Shown: positions 44,850 through 54,378, numbered from the stretch's first letter. The stretch is 64,000 nucleotides of DNA from Zobellia laminariae (GCF_009725995.1 NZ_RCNS01000001.1:1-64000); one strand, 5' to 3'. The notes: a model not told the origin generated them from the sequence alone. Made by a program: numbers and translations.

Positions 44850-45554
44850 TTATTTAACGTACTGCACCTCAATAGTATCACCAGCATAAACAACATAATC
44901 ATTAGTGATATCTAAAGTCACTGTTGATGCTGATACCGTATAATCCACATTAGCAATAAGCTTGGCTCCGTTTCGATACACCCAAACTTGGCTAAATGCA
45001 GGTAAAACAGGGCTTCCTGTAAGTGCATACGTCGTAAGAGTTGCACCATTATCCGTTGCATTTGCTGTAAAACTTTCTTGTCCACTCGTAATAATATCAA
45101 TATCCGATGCCAATAATTTTTTGGTGTCTCCGGTAGCCTCATCACGCACTAAAAAAGTATATCCTGTACCGGTACCGGCATCTGAACCATCAGTAGCATC
45201 TGTAGAGGCAGTTTCAGAACTGATCAGCGCAATACCGTTGAGACCAAAAATATTTCCGTCAACATCTATAAAAGTGTCGTCCGTTAACGTACCTCCCAAT
45301 TGCCAAGTTGTTGTGGTCACATCTGCTGTGGTATTGGAAAGCATGGTGATACCATTTTGCGACTGAAGGTACTTGATGGTACCTTTATTATCAATGACAC
45401 GAACAGCACCGGCTGTAGTGGTTGTTCCGGGATTAACGTCTGTCTGTTTGACGACATCACCGGTTGTCTGTTGCGCACTAACTGCAGCACCTGTAAGCAT
45501 AAGCAAACCAAAGGCAAGAGTTTTAAAACTGCTGAATATGTTTTTTGTTTTCAT
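44850..45554 (-). CDS. Exported fibre-cassette protein with YRNG-type domain
   Basis: 234-residue protein with a signal peptide (about residues 1-28, ending VSAQ). It is rich in Thr, Val and Asp. The last ~45 residues (VWVYRNGAKLIANVDYTVS, GDTIEVQYVK) match the end of the next gene upstream (VYRNGVRIDFTTID...DSIRIVQIL). This VYRNG...GDTI module resembles domains of phage tail-fibre proteins. No enzymatic motif. It is the second gene of the cassette, so it may be a fibre tip or connector. Confidence 0.65.
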   Translation of the reverse strand: MKTKNIFSSFKTLAFGLLMLTGAAVSAQQTTGDVVKQTDVNPGTTTTAGAVRVIDNKGTIKYLQSQNGITMLSNTTADVTTTTWQLGGTLTDDTFIDVDGNIFGLNGIALISSETASTDATDGSDAGTGTGYTFLVRDEATGDTKKLLASDIDIITSGQESFTANATDNGATLTTYALTGSPVLPAFSQVWVYRNGAKLIANVDYTVSASTVTLDITNDYVVYAGDTIEVQYVK

Positions 45555-45589
45555 AATTGTTTATTTAACTATTTTTAAAAATGTATTTA

Positions 45590-46225
45590 TTATAGAATTT
45601 GTACGATTCGTATGCTATCATTTTGGAAACAAGTCACGTCACTTTCCAATTCAATTGTGTTGGTATCTATGGTTGTGAAATCTATGCGCACTCCATTTCT
45701 ATAGACTTCAATTTTTCTACTATCATCAAAAGGAAGGGGGGTGTTAAATTGTGTCTGTTTATTATAGGCTACAATCACTATTTGTTCTAGTTCTGCACCA
45801 CTATTTACACCGTCAGCACCAGCAGGACCTTGTTCGCCTTGTTCTCCTTTTTCACCTTGAGGTCCGGTTAGATCAGAAGAAGTATACGAAGTACCATCAT
45901 TATTATTGATGGTGAATGTTCCATCATTATTATCTACAAATGAAAAAGTACCAGATGAGCTATTACATAGATTCACCCAATTTGTTCCATTATAAGAATA
46001 AACACAATTAGTATCTGTATTATAAACCATTCCCCCTGGTAAAGGGTTCAAAGAAAGCATTTGGGTATTGGTTATTCTGGTAAGCACAAGTACTTTAGTG
46101 GTGCTTTCTAATTCTAAGATAGAAGCCTCATCAATAGTGCTTACATTATCACCAATTTTTACTTGACCGTAAGAAAGTATTCCCCAAAAGAGAAACAGTA
46201 GAAACACAAAATATTTCGTAGGCAT
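45590..46225 (-). CDS. Exported collagen-like fibre-cassette protein
   Basis: 211-residue protein with a signal peptide (about residues 1-20, SYGQ). The N-terminal domain starts VKIGDN, then SILELEST, a common flavobacterial secreted-protein module. A short Gly-X-Y collagen-like stretch (GPQGEKGEQGEQGPAG, about residues 120-135) links it to a C-terminal VYRNG-type domain shared with the gene downstream. It is the first gene of the cassette. Its promoter region has CATCTTTG, one change from TAnnTTTG, on the minus strand at 46243-46250. Confidence 0.7.
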   Translation of the reverse strand: MPTKYFVFLLFLFWGILSYGQVKIGDNVSTIDEASILELESTTKVLVLTRITNTQMLSLNPLPGGMVYNTDTNCVYSYNGTNWVNLCNSSSGTFSFVDNNDGTFTINNNDGTSYTSSDLTGPQGEKGEQGEQGPAGADGVNSGAELEQIVIVAYNKQTQFNTPLPFDDSRKIEVYRNGVRIDFTTIDTNTIELESDVTCFQNDSIRIVQIL

Positions 46226-46623
46226 ACTAACACTAGATTATTAAAGACCAAAGATGACTTCATAAAAGATATTTTAATAATTAATGTTGTAAACCTGTAA
46301 GAAAAGAATGTAAATCTTGTAAGATATGATGTTACTATAATCGTGGGGAGGTAATAGCAATTAACAGGGCCAATAAATATATTTCCATAATTTTATAAGC
46401 TTTGCGCCCTAGTGTAGTATGTGAATATATATCTACCTTTTTAGTCACAACTACAAAAGTTGTAGAGTACTTAAAATTGTCAAAGCTTAGAATTTACTTT
46501 TTTTGTCCTCAGATTCTATATTAACTATTGCCAGATAATTGTTACCGGAAGCCCTTATTACCTATTTTTATTTTACTAAGCCTGCGGTCAAAGGCGAAGA
46601 GATTCACTTTTATTTTATAGAAG
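46226..46623. other. Intergenic region upstream of the fibre cassette
   Basis: About 400 bp containing the presumed leftward promoter of the cassette near 46243 and otherwise no gene. No inverted repeat or integrase-like sequence was seen. Confidence 0.4.
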
Positions 46624-46732
46624 TTAAATTGTAAAAGACAAAGAAGTTCTTATCGTTGCAGCTTTGTGCTACTAAAACAGGACAATTATTCTATGCATAA
46701 CCTTCCTTTGTTCTTTCTATGGCTTAATTTTG
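46624..46732 (+). repeat. Direct repeat R2 / mscS promoter region
   Basis: Right copy of the 109-bp repeat. Its end holds TAATTTTG (46725-46732), a -7 element that fits transcription of the mscS gene starting 27 nt later. R1 carries the same element facing the same way, so R1 looks like a second copy of this promoter. Confidence 0.85.
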
Positions 46733-46758
46733 CAGTGGAAATATTTAGAAGGAGATTC

Positions 46759-48012
46759 ATGGAAAAGGGATTACACCGCGTATTATATGATTATCTACTA
46801 AAAACTGGAATAAGCGAAAGCTTTGCATCATATCTAAATCTATTTATAGTATTAGTAGTTGCCTTAATTCTAGCATACTTCTTAGATTTAATTATTTGGA
46901 AAGTTTTACGCTCCATATCCTTAAAGTTCTCCAGAAAATCAAAAACCAATTTTGATAATTTTCTTGTTATTAATAGGGCTCCTCGCTATATAGCTCATAT
47001 CGTTCCCTTATTTATCTTATTTAGGTTTATTCCTTTTGCGTTTTTTCATTTTGAATATGGAGCTCAAATAGCTCTTAAGGGACTCCAGATACTGTTTGTA
47101 GTATTAACTCTTTACATAGTTAAAAGCCTTTTCAGAAGCATAAATGACTATTTAAAGACCAAACCTAGGTTTAGAGATAAACCAATGGACAGCTACATTC
47201 AGGTATTTATGATTTTTGCTTGGTTCATTGGTATTCTCACCATATTTGCCATAATTACCGATGTTTTAATTTGGAAATTCTTTACAGCTCTTGGAGCCGG
47301 TTCCGCCGTAATACTTCTGATATTTAAAGATTCTATTCTTGGTCTTGTAGCCAGTATTCAGGTTAGTATAAATGACATGGTCCGAATTGGCGACTGGATA
47401 ACTTTTGAAAAATATGGGGCTGATGGTAATGTTAGCGAAATTACCCTTGCTACCGTAAAAGTCCAGAATTTTGATAAGACCATTACCACTATTCCTACCT
47501 ACGCTTTAATCTCTGACTCTTTTAAAAACTGGAGAGGTATGGAGGTTTCCGGTGGAAGACGTATTAAACGTGCTTTAATTATCCGCCAAAAAAGTATCCG
47601 TTTTCTAACAGATGAAGATATGGAGTCTTTTAAAAAGATACAGCTCATACAACCATATCTTACTACAAGAAACGAACAGATAAGTGCGTATAATAAAACT
47701 CATGAAATAAACAAGGAATTACCAATTAATGGTAGAAACCTCACCAACATTGGTGTATTCCGTAAGTATGTAAATGATTACCTGCAGAGCAATTCTGCCA
47801 TAAATAAAGGGATGACTTTAATGGTGCGTCAACTAGCACCAACACCACAAGGTATTCCTTTGGAAATCTATGCTTTTAGTTCGGACAAGCGCTGGGAAAA
47901 TTATGAGTATATCATGGCCGATATTTTTGACCACCTATTAGCTGCATTACCCTATTTTGATTTAGAGGTTTTTGAACTTCCCGTTTCTCTAGATTCTTTA
48001 CCTAGTAAATAG
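46759..48012 (+). CDS. MscS-family mechanosensitive channel (YbdG-like)
   Basis: 417-residue inner-membrane channel. The start is at 46759, preceded by a strong AAGGAG site 4 nt upstream, unusual in this organism. An ATG-free extension to 46666 lies within the promoter repeat and is rejected. Four to five transmembrane helices cover residues ~25-215. The pore helix and beta domain follow (GAGSAVILLIFKDSILGLVASIQ, MVRIGDWI). A long C-terminal region of the YbdG type is present (FKNWRGMEVSGGRRIKRAL). It should open under hypo-osmotic shock. It may once have been the next gene after the UspA gene. Confidence 0.88.
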   Translation: MEKGLHRVLYDYLLKTGISESFASYLNLFIVLVVALILAYFLDLIIWKVLRSISLKFSRKSKTNFDNFLVINRAPRYIAHIVPLFILFRFIPFAFFHFEYGAQIALKGLQILFVVLTLYIVKSLFRSINDYLKTKPRFRDKPMDSYIQVFMIFAWFIGILTIFAIITDVLIWKFFTALGAGSAVILLIFKDSILGLVASIQVSINDMVRIGDWITFEKYGADGNVSEITLATVKVQNFDKTITTIPTYALISDSFKNWRGMEVSGGRRIKRALIIRQKSIRFLTDEDMESFKKIQLIQPYLTTRNEQISAYNKTHEINKELPINGRNLTNIGVFRKYVNDYLQSNSAINKGMTLMVRQLAPTPQGIPLEIYAFSSDKRWENYEYIMADIFDHLLAALPYFDLEVFELPVSLDSLPSK

Positions 48013-48223
48013 ACCATGGGTCTCATGTGAGGTCTTCATAAATCATATATCGTACTTCTAAAAACAAAATAAACGTACGTGGGTACGTTAATACAATGGT
48101 TGTAAGGAATAAGGAAAAATAGATAAGTATTAAGCAGTTTTAAATAGCTGCCGAAACTTCTTACTAAAGCGTAAAAGAAACACAGATAAAACCGGAGATT
48201 TAACTGAGTACAAACAGAAAAAG

Positions 48224-50128
48224 TTAATCGAAATTTATTGTAAAAGTTGTTCCTACATTAACCTTACTAGATGCAGAGATAACACCGTTCATAGCTTCTA
48301 TTTGAGTTTTTGTCAAAAACAGACCTACACCCTTTGCATCAGGGTGCCTGTGAAAAACTTTATTTAATCCAAACAGCTTATGTCCGTGTTGCTCTAAATC
48401 TATACCAAGGCCATTATCATGGAACTTGAGTACAATTTTTCCGTTTTCAAGCTCTGAGGTAATTCGTATTTCTGGTATGCGGTCTTCTGATTTATATTTA
48501 ATTGCATTTCCTACCAAATTGAGGAAAATACTTTCCATATAAACTCTCTTATAACGAATAGTAGAAACCTTGGAGAAATCGCTTTTGATTATCGCGCCAG
48601 AATTCAATATTGCTCCACTCAAAATTTCTTTGGTATGCTCCAATACGGTACCTAAATCAATCTCTTCTAGGTCCTCGCCTGAATCACCAATCTTAGTTTT
48701 TAATGCATCCACTAACGTGTTAAGCGTTAAAGTAAGGTGCTGGATAACTGTTTTAAACTTGCCGAATATTGCCTTACGATCCACTTCAGTTTCTGACTGA
48801 TCATATATTTCCAGCAATGAGTTAAGGTTGGCTACGGGGGCCCTTAAATTGTGAGACGTAATATGAGTGAAATCTGCAAGTTGCTTATTTTGAATGGATA
48901 GTTTTTGTGCTACAAGTTCTAAATTCTCTTTTGCTTCATTAATTTTTTGTTCGGCTAATTTTCTTTTGGTAATGTCACGTATGGCTGCAGAAACCAATAG
49001 CCCTTCTTCTGTATGAAGTGGACTTAAACTTATTTGAATGGGTATTTCATCTCCATTTTTCTTAAGAGCGTATAAATCTTTACCATTACCCATTACCCTA
49101 GTTATTGGGGTGTTAAAAAAGCTATTTCGGTTTTTAGTGTGTTTAGGGTAAAACCGTGTGGGAATTAAAATTTCTACCGGTTTATCAATTAATTCTTCTA
49201 GTGTATATCCAAATAATTTTTCAGATTGTTTATTGATGAGTTGTATTGTTCCTTTTTCATTTACGATGACCATGGCGTCTGGAGCAGACTCTAGAAGTCC
49301 TCTAAACTTCCTTTCTGCCATTTTAATATCGGTCACATCTTGGCTAGTACCCACCATTTCAACAATCTCACCTTTTTCGTTGGCATGAACTTCTCCTAAA
49401 ATGTGAATTGTTTTTAGCTTACCCGAAGTAGTTATAATTCTATGAGTAAAGCTATTAAGCTTTTTGTCTTTTATTGCTTTATCAAAATATTGATGAACAA
49501 TTTCTTTATCTTCTGGATGAACAAAACCCAAATACGTATCAAAATTAAGATTGGTTATGGTCTCGTCAAGTTCAAAAACGGTATAAAGATTTTGTGACCA
49601 TTTTACGGTATCGGCAACGGTGTTCCATTGCCAATTGCCCATCATTGAAATCTGTTCCGCAAAATTTAATTGCTCATTTTTTTTCAGAAGTTCACTTTCC
49701 GCATTTTTAATTTCAGAAATATCTTTGGAGATTGCTATAAATCCTTCATTGGCATTGTCTCCATTTTTAATAGTGGTTATTGTAGAAAGTACGGAAACTG
49801 GCGAACCATCTTTTTTGTAATAGGTCCATTCACGAGTGTCGTTTAACTCCTTTTTAAAAAGGTTTGCATAATGATCATATGTACCTGGATTTTCACCATT
49901 TAGTACTGCAATATCATTTCTAAATTTTGTGATTTCAGCCTCGTGAATATATTTTCTAGGTTTTTCTATCCCAACCATTTCTGCCGCAGAATACCCCAAT
50001 AACAACTCTGCACCATGATTGAAACGATTAATGACACCATTTTTATCTGTTGTTATAATTAAAATAGATTCTGAGTTGAATATAGCTTGTAATTCAGAAT
50101 GGGCTTTTTGCAAATTACGTTCCGCCAT
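48224..50128 (-). CDS. PAS-domain sensor histidine kinase (C-terminal part of a split gene)
   Basis: 634 residues: three PAS domains (first ~1-120, second ~135-265, third ~275-395), coiled-coil link, then a HisKA domain with ITSHNLRAPVANL and an HATPase domain (NLVGNAIKY, DNGLGID, GVGLFLTK). No receiver and no transmembrane helix, so cytosolic. The first ~270 residues are a near-duplicate of the module at the end of the preceding frame. The beginning MAERNLQKAHSEL is an internal sequence of the repeat rather than a true start, and the linking sequence up to the preceding gene contains three frame-shifting indels. The two frames were one gene of about 4.3 kb. Whether this half is still expressed, by internal initiation, is unknown. 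Confidence 0.85.
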   Translation of the reverse strand: MAERNLQKAHSELQAIFNSESILIITTDKNGVINRFNHGAELLLGYSAAEMVGIEKPRKYIHEAEITKFRNDIAVLNGENPGTYDHYANLFKKELNDTREWTYYKKDGSPVSVLSTITTIKNGDNANEGFIAISKDISEIKNAESELLKKNEQLNFAEQISMMGNWQWNTVADTVKWSQNLYTVFELDETITNLNFDTYLGFVHPEDKEIVHQYFDKAIKDKKLNSFTHRIITTSGKLKTIHILGEVHANEKGEIVEMVGTSQDVTDIKMAERKFRGLLESAPDAMVIVNEKGTIQLINKQSEKLFGYTLEELIDKPVEILIPTRFYPKHTKNRNSFFNTPITRVMGNGKDLYALKKNGDEIPIQISLSPLHTEEGLLVSAAIRDITKRKLAEQKINEAKENLELVAQKLSIQNKQLADFTHITSHNLRAPVANLNSLLEIYDQSETEVDRKAIFGKFKTVIQHLTLTLNTLVDALKTKIGDSGEDLEEIDLGTVLEHTKEILSGAILNSGAIIKSDFSKVSTIRYKRVYMESIFLNLVGNAIKYKSEDRIPEIRITSELENGKIVLKFHDNGLGIDLEQHGHKLFGLNKVFHRHPDAKGVGLFLTKTQIEAMNGVISASSKVNVGTTFTINFD

Positions 50129-50270
50129 TTTATTTCGGTTACATCTTGGCAGGTTACCGCTTATTAATATTACCTCATCTTTTTCGTTAGTAAAAACTTC
50201 TCCTAATAGTTGAATTATTTTAATTTTCCCGAAGTAGTAATAATACGATGCGTAAAACTTTCCCAGTTTT
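50129..50270 (-). pseudogene. Degenerate junction between the two PAS-kinase frames
   Basis: Compared with the intact paralogous module (about 50941-51090), this stretch shows one base lost near 50266-50270, one A gained near 50154-50155 and one G lost at 50132-50133. In the right frames it reads WESFTHRIITTSGK, then CQDVTE, then KMAER as in the other modules. Several differences so close together suggest decay, not a single sequencing error. Confidence 0.75.
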
Positions 50271-52520
50271 ATCTTTTACTGCGTTCTCAAAATGTTGAGC
50301 AGTAATTTCTTTATCTTCTGGATGAACAAAATCTAAATATATGTCTAATTTAAGATCGGTAATTTTTTCGTCAAGCTCAATAATGTTATATAGATTTTTT
50401 GAAGATTTTCCTTCATCGGTAATAGGATCCCATTGCCAATTAGCCATCTTTGAAATCTGTTCCGCATAATTTAAAAGCTGATTTTTTTTCAGAAGTTCAC
50501 TTTCTGCATTTTTAATTTCAGAAATATCTTTGGAGATTGCTATATAACCTTCATTACTATTGTCTATATTTTTAATAGCCGATGTTGTAGCAAGTACCGG
50601 AACAATAACGCCATCTTTTCGGCGATACATCCATTCTCGGGTATCATTTAAATCATGATCTAAACTATCTACATAATAATTAAACGTAGCAGGGTCTTTA
50701 CCATTTTGCCTTGCAATATCACTTTTAAATTTGGAGTGTTCTTCTTTAAGTAGATAGAGTTCAGGTTTTTCTTTCCCTACTACTTCAGCCGCGGAGTAGC
50801 CCAATATAGCTTCCGCTCCATCATTAAATCGATTAATAACACCATTTTTATCTGTTGTTATGATTGAAATAGAATTTGAATTGAATATAGCTGTCAATTC
50901 AGAATGGGCTTTTTGCAAATTACGTTCCGCCATTTTACTTTCGGTCACATCTTGGCAGGTACCAACCATTTCCACAATCTCATCTTTTTCATTGGTATGG
51001 ACCTCTCCTAAAAGTTGAATTATTTTTACCTTACCTGAAGTGGTAATAATACGATGTGTAAAACTTTCCCATTTTTTATCTTTTTCTACTTTCTTAAAAT
51101 GTTGATTGACAATTTCTATATCTTCTGGATGAACAAACCTAAAATACGAATCAAACTTAAGTTCCGTTATGGTTTCATCAAGCTCTAGAATTTTATAAAA
51201 ATTTTGCGACCACTCTACTTTATCCGCAATCGTATCCCATTTCCAATTGGACAACATTGAAATCTGTTCGGCAAAATTTAATCTCTCATTTTTTTCCAGA
51301 AGTTCTTCCTCTGCATTTTTGATTTCGGAAATATCGGACAACACAGCAATAAAGCCCGTGTGTTCACCGTGCACATCCTTAATGGATGAGACTGTTGTTT
51401 GACAGGGAAATGTTGAACCATCTTTTCTGCGATGTGTCCATTCCCTGGTATCATCCATATCTCTTTTTGAGATATCTATATATTTTGAAATATCTTCAAA
51501 ATGATTTAAGCTGGATGGCTTTTCCCCGTACTTTTCCTTTAATTGGTTTTTAAACGCTACTAACTCTTTTTCTGCAATAAATCGCATAGGGTTACTGATT
51601 CCCACAATTTCTGCAGCAGGATAACCTAATAAAACCTCCGCACCACTATTAAAATTATTGATAATACCATCTCTACCAGTGGTTATGATCGCAATGGCTT
51701 TTGAATTGAATATAGCTTGCAATTCAGAATGGGCCTTATTTAATTGTTGTTCCGCAAGCTTTGTGTTATTTATATCTTGAATTATTCCAAAAAGCCGTGT
51801 TAGTTTTCCGTCCAAGTATTCTGATCTCCCTACTACCCTGGTCCAACACGCATTTCCTTTGGCAGTTATAATTTCTAATTCTAGATTAAAATGGGTTCCA
51901 TCTGCTATGGCACTTTCAATTGCTTTTCTTAATTTTTCTCTACTTTCACCTTCTTTGTAATAGTTAATCCCACTTTCTAAATTTGGTATAAAATCTTCTG
52001 TCTCCTCATGTATTTCACGAACTATTTTACTCCAATAAACTTCATTGTTAAGAAGATTTACCTCCCAAGTTCCTATCCGGGCAATTTCATTTGTTTTTTC
52101 AAGTATCTCATCAATTCTAGCTTTTTCTAGCTCTTTTTCCTTTCGACGGGTAACATCTCCCGTATGCATCAAAATGCCACCAATTTTATTTTCTGATATG
52201 AACCAAGGACGAACATCCCAATAAATCCATTGTATGGAACCATCTGTACGTTCAAAAGCAGTTTCTTCACAAATATCCGTAGCACCATTTAGACACCTAT
52301 TGTGCATATCTTTCCAATCATCACCTATTTCAGGAAATATTTCGTAGTGGGAACGCCCTATTAATTCTATTCCTTCTAGGCCATAATCCTTTATCCATGA
52401 TGGAGACGCGGCAATGTAACACATGTCGTTATCCACCATAGCCATTGCAGTAGAAGCCTGCTCAATGAACATTTTCTGATACTCTTCCTGCGACTTTGAA
52501 TTGTTCTTAGCTGTGCTCAA
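50220..52520 (-). CDS. Multi-PAS protein (N-terminal part of a split histidine kinase)
   Basis: 766 residues of PAS domains only, without kinase or other output domain. Order: an N-terminal PAS (~10-130), a PAC-like GTWEVNLLNN domain (~140-265), then two copies of a two-PAS module (KAHSEL.AIFNS...FAEQIS; ~270-545 and ~545-766). It ends abruptly in frame-shifted residues KTGKVLRIVLLLLREN at the degenerate junction. The start at 52520 is normal. It would sense small ligands, redox state or oxygen, but without the following kinase it cannot signal on its own. Confidence 0.8.
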   Translation of the reverse strand: MSTAKNNSKSQEEYQKMFIEQASTAMAMVDNDMCYIAASPSWIKDYGLEGIELIGRSHYEIFPEIGDDWKDMHNRCLNGATDICEETAFERTDGSIQWIYWDVRPWFISENKIGGILMHTGDVTRRKEKELEKARIDEILEKTNEIARIGTWEVNLLNNEVYWSKIVREIHEETEDFIPNLESGINYYKEGESREKLRKAIESAIADGTHFNLELEIITAKGNACWTRVVGRSEYLDGKLTRLFGIIQDINNTKLAEQQLNKAHSELQAIFNSKAIAIITTGRDGIINNFNSGAEVLLGYPAAEIVGISNPMRFIAEKELVAFKNQLKEKYGEKPSSLNHFEDISKYIDISKRDMDDTREWTHRRKDGSTFPCQTTVSSIKDVHGEHTGFIAVLSDISEIKNAEEELLEKNERLNFAEQISMLSNWKWDTIADKVEWSQNFYKILELDETITELKFDSYFRFVHPEDIEIVNQHFKKVEKDKKWESFTHRIITTSGKVKIIQLLGEVHTNEKDEIVEMVGTCQDVTESKMAERNLQKAHSELTAIFNSNSISIITTDKNGVINRFNDGAEAILGYSAAEVVGKEKPELYLLKEEHSKFKSDIARQNGKDPATFNYYVDSLDHDLNDTREWMYRRKDGVIVPVLATTSAIKNIDNSNEGYIAISKDISEIKNAESELLKKNQLLNYAEQISKMANWQWDPITDEGKSSKNLYNIIELDEKITDLKLDIYLDFVHPEDKEITAQHFENAVKDKTGKVLRIVLLLLREN

Positions 52521-52619
52521 TTAGTTAAATTTTGTAAGAAATTTATTTAAGGTAACAATAATTAATGAACTAGAATAGAATGATTAATTTCTAATGCTTA
52601 TTTTTTAGGAAAAAACTTA

Positions 52620-52627
52620 CAAATATA
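52620..52627 (-). promoter_or_regulatory. -7 element for the PAS-kinase gene
   Basis: TATATTTG on the minus strand, about 100 nt upstream of the ATG at 52520. A TTG lies 24 nt further up, slightly outside the preferred spacing. Confidence 0.5.
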
Positions 52628-52799
52628 AAACGAGATATTCAAAAAATATTGCAATATGCTGCTTAATAACTTCTAACTGATACACCATATTAATTTTATT
52701 ATCAATAGCTTATATCTAAAAGCAAACAATAAAATTACCGAAGGAACCCATAATCTAAAAAAAACCAACCTCGCTAATGAAGGTTATAAAAAGTAAAAA

Positions 52800-52834
52800 C
52801 TCTCCTACATTCAATAGTTTTGAATGAGGGAGAG
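52800..52834 (-). terminator. Hairpin downstream of the SDR gene
   Basis: CTCTCCTACATTCAA (52800-52814) pairs with TTGAATGAGGGAGAG (52820-52834) apart from one or two mispaired bases. On the minus strand TTTTTACTTTTTATAA follows. It sits ~60 bp past the last gene of the TetR-linked cluster, consistent with its terminator. The rest of the 373-bp gap is AT-rich and featureless. Confidence 0.65.
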
Positions 52835-52893
52835 CGTTTGATTTACTTCGTTTACCCAATCTAAAATGGGCTTACCAAGATAATATTTACGTC

Positions 52894-53610
52894 CTATGGA
52901 TTAGTAGACCAAATAGATGCATTTGCCAACATGGCTCTTCTAGGTAATTTTAAACCTGCAGTAATCAATTCTGCAAAATCTTCCGGTTGCAAAACTTTTT
53001 CCGGGTTACCATCTGTAATACCTAACTCCAAAGTCATATCTGTAGCAATGGTACTTGGTGTTAACGTAGATACTCTAATGTTGTCCTTACGAACCTCTTT
53101 AGTCAATGCCTGAGACATACCAATAACAGCAAACTTAGATGCTGAATATGCGGACGTATTTGCGTTACCACTTAACCCAGCTGTAGAAGAAATATTTATG
53201 ATATCTCCTTCTTTATTGGCTATTAAGTGCGGCAAAACTACTTTGGTTGCGTAATACACACCCAATACGTTAACCTCAATCATACGCGTCCATTCGGAAG
53301 CTTCCATTTCATTGAAGGGGGCAAAATTTCCAATACCGGCGTTGTTCATTAAAATATCTACTCCGCCTAAATCTTGAATGATACTTGCCATTCCCTTTTG
53401 TACGGCTTCATAGTTACTTACATCAAACGCTGCATAGGTAGCATTTACACCTAACTTCTTAAGTTCAGCTACCGTTTCTTTTAGGGTATTCTCATTTTGA
53501 CCAGTTATTCCAACAGCAATACCTTCTTTTGCAAAAGCAATTGCAGTGGCGCGGCCTATTCCCCTACTCCCACCGGTAATAATGGCTTTTTTACCTTTTA
53601 AATCTTCCAT
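52894..53610 (-). CDS. SDR-family oxidoreductase
   Basis: 238-residue short-chain dehydrogenase/reductase, close to 3-oxoacyl-ACP reductases in form. Cofactor motif TGGSRGIG at residues 12-19, NNAG near residue 90, catalytic Ser in ISSTAG and the YSASK active site near 153. Substrate unknown. It is the last gene of the TetR-linked cluster, with gaps of 120 bp or less to its neighbours, all on the minus strand. Confidence 0.9.
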   Translation of the reverse strand: MEDLKGKKAIITGGSRGIGRATAIAFAKEGIAVGITGQNENTLKETVAELKKLGVNATYAAFDVSNYEAVQKGMASIIQDLGGVDILMNNAGIGNFAPFNEMEASEWTRMIEVNVLGVYYATKVVLPHLIANKEGDIINISSTAGLSGNANTSAYSASKFAVIGMSQALTKEVRKDNIRVSTLTPSTIATDMTLELGITDGNPEKVLQPEDFAELITAGLKLPRRAMLANASIWSTNP

Positions 53611-53730
53611 CTTAAAAACTATATTTTTTAGTAAAACTTTCTATACGCAAGATCAACAAATCTTGTTTGATTTCCTTAGACTAGGAAAGATATTTAATCC
53701 TGTTAAATGATTAAATAAACCGCATAGAAT

Positions 53731-54378
53731 TTAAGCTTCCTGCAACATCTCAGTCAGCACTTCTTTAAAAACATGCACTGGTTGCGCACCAGTTAACGCA
53801 CTCTTCTTATCAAATACAAAAGTAGGAACTGATGATACACCTAGCCCTTGCCAATACTGCTCTTTAGAAGTAACCTCATAAACTGCTGTATCGTCATCTA
53901 ATCTGGCCATACCTTTTTCTACGTTTAGGCCTACTGCTTTTAACTCCTGAGCTAAAACTTCTCTATCCGAAACATCTTTTCTTTCGCTAAAAAAAGCGGT
54001 TACAAAACGCATCTTAAGTTCTGTTTGTTTACCATTTTCTCTAGCATAATCAAGAAGCACATGAGCTTCACGAGTGTTAGCCATGCGCATCTCATCAAAG
54101 TAATCAAAAGTAAAACCAAGCTCTTCGCCAGCTTCTACCATACGTTGTTGAGATTCTCTTTGCTGCTCTAAGGTAGAACCATATTTATTGGCAATATGCT
54201 CAATTACATTTTCTCCTTCTGGTGGCATCTGCGGATTTAACTCAAACGGTTGCCACTCAATCTCTACCTTATCTTCTATACCTAATTCAGAAATTGCTTT
54301 TTGCAAGCGTTTATAGCCAATGGTACACCAAGGACAAACCACATCTGAAATAATATCTAATTTTATTTTTTCTGCCAT
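53731..54378 (-). CDS. DsbA-family (FrnE-like) oxidoreductase
   Basis: 215-residue cytoplasmic thioredoxin-fold protein with the active site CPWC near residues 15-18 (VVCPWCTIG), the large helical insertion, and a VSSVPTFVFD cis-proline loop near residue 180. There is no signal peptide. FrnE proteins act as disulfide oxidoreductases in oxidative stress or polyketide metabolism. The neighbours (AhpD-like protein, SDRs) point to thiol or electrophile stress. Confidence 0.9.
   Translation of the reverse strand: MAEKIKLDIISDVVCPWCTIGYKRLQKAISELGIEDKVEIEWQPFELNPQMPPEGENVIEHIANKYGSTLEQQRESQQRMVEAGEELGFTFDYFDEMRMANTREAHVLLDYARENGKQTELKMRFVTAFFSERKDVSDREVLAQELKAVGLNVEKGMARLDDDTAVYEVTSKEQYWQGLGVSSVPTFVFDKKSALTGAQPVHVFKEVLTEMLQEA

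Noticed and set aside
42464..46225. Prophage remnant, suggested by S74 and collagen-like domains
   Set aside because: No capsid, terminase, tail-tube, integrase or lysis genes nearby, and all three proteins carry bacterial signal peptides.
52541..52799. Possible small genes in the 373-bp gap upstream of the PAS kinase
   Set aside because: No frame of useful length with a start signal; the stretch is AT-rich and holds only a promoter element.
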